From contig FR881993.1 of assembly GCA_000435615.1 (NCBI GenBank), positions 1 through 14,464 of the forward strand: a stretch of DNA of 14,464 nt, written 5' to 3'. Positions 12,356-14,464 of the stretch are shown piece by piece. The notes under the pieces are model-generated. The model worked only from the letters and a program-made list of their open reading frames with translations. It did no database searches and was not told where the DNA came from. The position numbers and the translations under genes were made by a program. The DNA is from Firmicutes bacterium CAG:238 (GTDB lineage Bacteria > Bacillota > Clostridia > Peptostreptococcales > Anaerovoracaceae). Position 1 is the first letter of the stretch, and the number at the start of each line of letters is the position of its first letter.

Positions 12356-14464
12356 ATGAAAGTATCCCCAATGATGCAGCAGTATTTAGATATTAAGGAA
12401 CAGTACAAAGACTGCATTCTGTTCTTCAGACTGGGGGACTTTTACGAAATGTTTTTCGATGATGCACTCCTTGCATCAAAAGAACTCGAATTAACTTTAA
12501 CTGGCAAAAGCTGCGGTCAGGAGGAAAGGGCGCCCATGTGCGGCGTTCCTTTCCATGCCGCAGACTCTTATATTGCCAAACTTGTCGAAAAAGGCCACAA
12601 AGTTGCCATCTGTGAACAGACCGAAGACCCCGCACAGGCGAAGGGCATTGTCAAGCGCGAAGTCATACAGATTGTAACGCCCGGAACCATCACATCTCAG
12701 TCGATTCTTTCTGAGAAAGAAAACAACTACCTGGCATCCGTCTATGCACGCAGTGATGCGATGTCCGTGGCATATTGCGACATTTCGACAGGAGAACTCT
12801 ATCTTACCGAATATAAGGGCAGCGACCTGTATGACGTAATTCTTAACGAGCTTGTAAAAATCAATGCAAGCGAAATTATTCTTTCTCAGACTTTTTCTGA
12901 AGAATATCCGACAGACGAAATCAAAAAAATCACCGGGGTATACATAAACATCCTCGGGGATGCATATTTCTCAGAAAAGAGCTGCGAAGAAATCATCAAA
13001 GCCCAGTTTAACTGTATCTCGCTTACGGGGCTTGGTCTGGATTTTCGCACATGTGCGGTTCCTGCACTTGGGGCTCTGCTCAACTATCTGCTCGAAACGC
13101 AGAAACAGACTTTAAAACACCTTACCCATATCAATATTTATGAAATCGGCATGCATATGGCACTTGATAAGGCGACTATACGCAATCTTGAAATAACCGA
13201 AACTCTGTACGAAAAGAAAATTCAGGGTTCGCTTCTCGGCATTCTCGACAAGACACATACCGCAATGGGGTCGCGAAAGATGAGACAATGGCTCAGAGAA
13301 CCGCTGAACAATGCAAAGGAAATCAATCTTAGGCTTGATGGTGTCGAAGAACTGTATAACGAGCTTATTATCCGGAACAATATCAAACAAAACCTCAAGC
13401 AGATTTACGACTTTGAGCGTTTGGCGGGACGAATTGCGTGCGGAAATGCAAACGGAAAAGATTTAATTGCTTTACGAAACTCCATAGCAGTGCTTCCGGA
13501 AATCAAATCGGACCTCGGAGTGCTTCATTCGGAGATCATGCAAAGCATTGATTCGAGAATATGCGACCTTTCGGCAGTATATAATATCATCGACCGCGCA
13601 ATCTGCGACGAACCGCCTTTTACAGTCAAGGAAGGCAGTTTGATTAAAGACGGTTATTCGGAGGAATTGGACAGCCTTAAGTTTTCCATTAAAGATGCGA
13701 AGACATGGATCTCGACGCTGGAAGGAAAAGAGCGCGAACGCACAGGAATCAAAAATTTAAAAGTGGGGTATAACCGTGTGTTCGGCTATTATCTTGAAGT
13801 CACCCGTTCCTATTATGATTTAATCCCGGAAAACTATATCCGCAAGCAGACGCTTGCCAATGCAGAGCGTTTCATAACGCCGGAACTCAAAGAAATGGAA
13901 GGGCTTGTGCTCAATGCGGAGACCAAAATCAACCGGATGGAATATGACCTCTTTGTTGAGGTAAGAAATTTCATAGAGGGTTACATAAAAGATATACAGT
14001 CAACCTCTTCGGCTGTTGCGGAACTTGATGTTCTCACATCCTTTGCACATGTAAGCGACAAGCTGGGTTATGTCAAACCGCTTGTTGACGAGTCATTCGA
14101 GCTTGAGATTGTGAAAGGAAGACATCCGGTCATCGAACAGACTGTTTCAAACGGCATGTTTGTTTCCAACGATACCTATTTGAATAATACAAACGAAAGC
14201 ATGCTGCTCATCACGGGTCCGAACATGGCCGGAAAGTCCACATATATGCGTCAGACCGCTTTAATCGTTTTGATGGCTCAGGCAGGCTGTTTCGTGCCTT
14301 GTGAGCGTGCGAGAATCGGCGTGTGCGACAGGATTTTCACGCGTATCGGCGCTTCGGACAATCTCGCACAGGGACAGTCGACGTTCTTTGTGGAAATGAG
14401 TGAGCTTTCGTATATTTTGAACAATGCAAAGGCTCGCAGCCTGATTATCCTCGACGAAATCGGA
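12356..14464 (+). CDS. mutS: DNA mismatch repair protein MutS (3' end beyond window)
   Basis: An uninterrupted reading frame of 703 codons runs from ATG 12356 to the last base of the window; the family is about 850-870 residues, so roughly 150 are missing. The mismatch-recognition domain carries RLGDFYEMF with the base-stacking F29 and E31 (the F-x-E motif of MutS1). APMCGVPFHA and AICEQTEDPAQAKG follow. The core has TLYEKKIQGSLLGILDKTHT, and the clamp region has NYIRKQTLANAERFITPELK. Walker A GPNMAGKST is at 621-629; STFFVEMSEL follows. The window ends in the Walker B stretch LIILDEIG (696-703). It recognises mismatches and recruits MutL, usually encoded next. AAGGAG at 12342-12347 gives the start an 8-base spacing. 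Confidence 0.96.
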   Translation, partial: MKVSPMMQQYLDIKEQYKDCILFFRLGDFYEMFFDDALLASKELELTLTGKSCGQEERAPMCGVPFHAADSYIAKLVEKGHKVAICEQTEDPAQAKGIVKREVIQIVTPGTITSQSILSEKENNYLASVYARSDAMSVAYCDISTGELYLTEYKGSDLYDVILNELVKINASEIILSQTFSEEYPTDEIKKITGVYINILGDAYFSEKSCEEIIKAQFNCISLTGLGLDFRTCAVPALGALLNYLLETQKQTLKHLTHINIYEIGMHMALDKATIRNLEITETLYEKKIQGSLLGILDKTHTAMGSRKMRQWLREPLNNAKEINLRLDGVEELYNELIIRNNIKQNLKQIYDFERLAGRIACGNANGKDLIALRNSIAVLPEIKSDLGVLHSEIMQSIDSRICDLSAVYNIIDRAICDEPPFTVKEGSLIKDGYSEELDSLKFSIKDAKTWISTLEGKERERTGIKNLKVGYNRVFGYYLEVTRSYYDLIPENYIRKQTLANAERFITPELKEMEGLVLNAETKINRMEYDLFVEVRNFIEGYIKDIQSTSSAVAELDVLTSFAHVSDKLGYVKPLVDESFELEIVKGRHPVIEQTVSNGMFVSNDTYLNNTNESMLLITGPNMAGKSTYMRQTALIVLMAQAGCFVPCERARIGVCDRIFTRIGASDNLAQGQSTFFVEMSELSYILNNAKARSLIILDEIG

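Noticed and set aside
1..14464. Defence system, prophage, CRISPR array or insertion sequence
   Set aside because: No direct repeats with spacers, transposase, integrase or toxin-antitoxin-like gene was seen; all genes belong to core sporulation or housekeeping families.

Overview
The window reads as chromosomal DNA from an anaerobic, endospore-forming Clostridia-type Firmicute. The base composition is moderate (mid-40s % G+C by eye). It carries a complete-order spoIIIA sporulation operon followed by the conserved Firmicute cluster asp23-like / nusB / xseA / xseB / ispA / dxs / tlyA. A TsaD-like paralogue sits where Bacillus subtilis has folD, and accB-accC is absent between spoIIIAH and the asp23-like gene; I take this arrangement as clostridial, perhaps Lachnospiraceae-like. 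The genus cannot be read from the sequence. Every protein-coding gene lies on the + strand.

Region 1 (about 36-4356) is the spoIIIA operon, spoIIIAA to spoIIIAH, ending in a hairpin. These genes encode the mother-cell half of the SpoIIIA-SpoIIQ channel that links mother cell and forespore: an ATPase (AA), a GspF-like membrane partner (AB), small and large polytopic membrane proteins (AC, AD, AE), and the ring or anchor proteins (AF, AG, AH). The operon looks reduced. SpoIIIAF has only its two membrane helices (57 residues) and no ring-building domain, SpoIIIAG is about half its usual size and lacks the insertion inside its ring-building motif, and SpoIIIAE lacks an N-terminal signal peptide. 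A SigmaE-like promoter may lie at 36-62.

Region 2 (4338-11041) is a housekeeping operon. It starts at a strong SigmaA-type promoter with an extended -10, whose -35 and spacer overlap the right arm of the spoIIIA terminator. It encodes an Asp23/Gls24 protein, NusB (rRNA antitermination), a divergent TsaD/Kae1-family protein, both exonuclease VII subunits (XseA with a short coiled-coil region, XseB), farnesyl diphosphate synthase and DXP synthase (isoprenoid precursors), and the TlyA rRNA 2'-O-methyltransferase. Genes are tightly spaced or overlapping (TsaD-like/xseA and dxs/tlyA overlap).

Region 3 (11075-14464) holds a PLP-dependent class I/II aminotransferase with markedly biased codon use, suggesting high expression. 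A roughly 90-base intergenic region follows with an unusual set of competing inverted repeats, and then mutS, which runs off the window end just after the Walker B motif. No tRNA, rRNA, CRISPR array, insertion sequence or phage gene was seen. No gene-free stretch exceeds about 100 bases.
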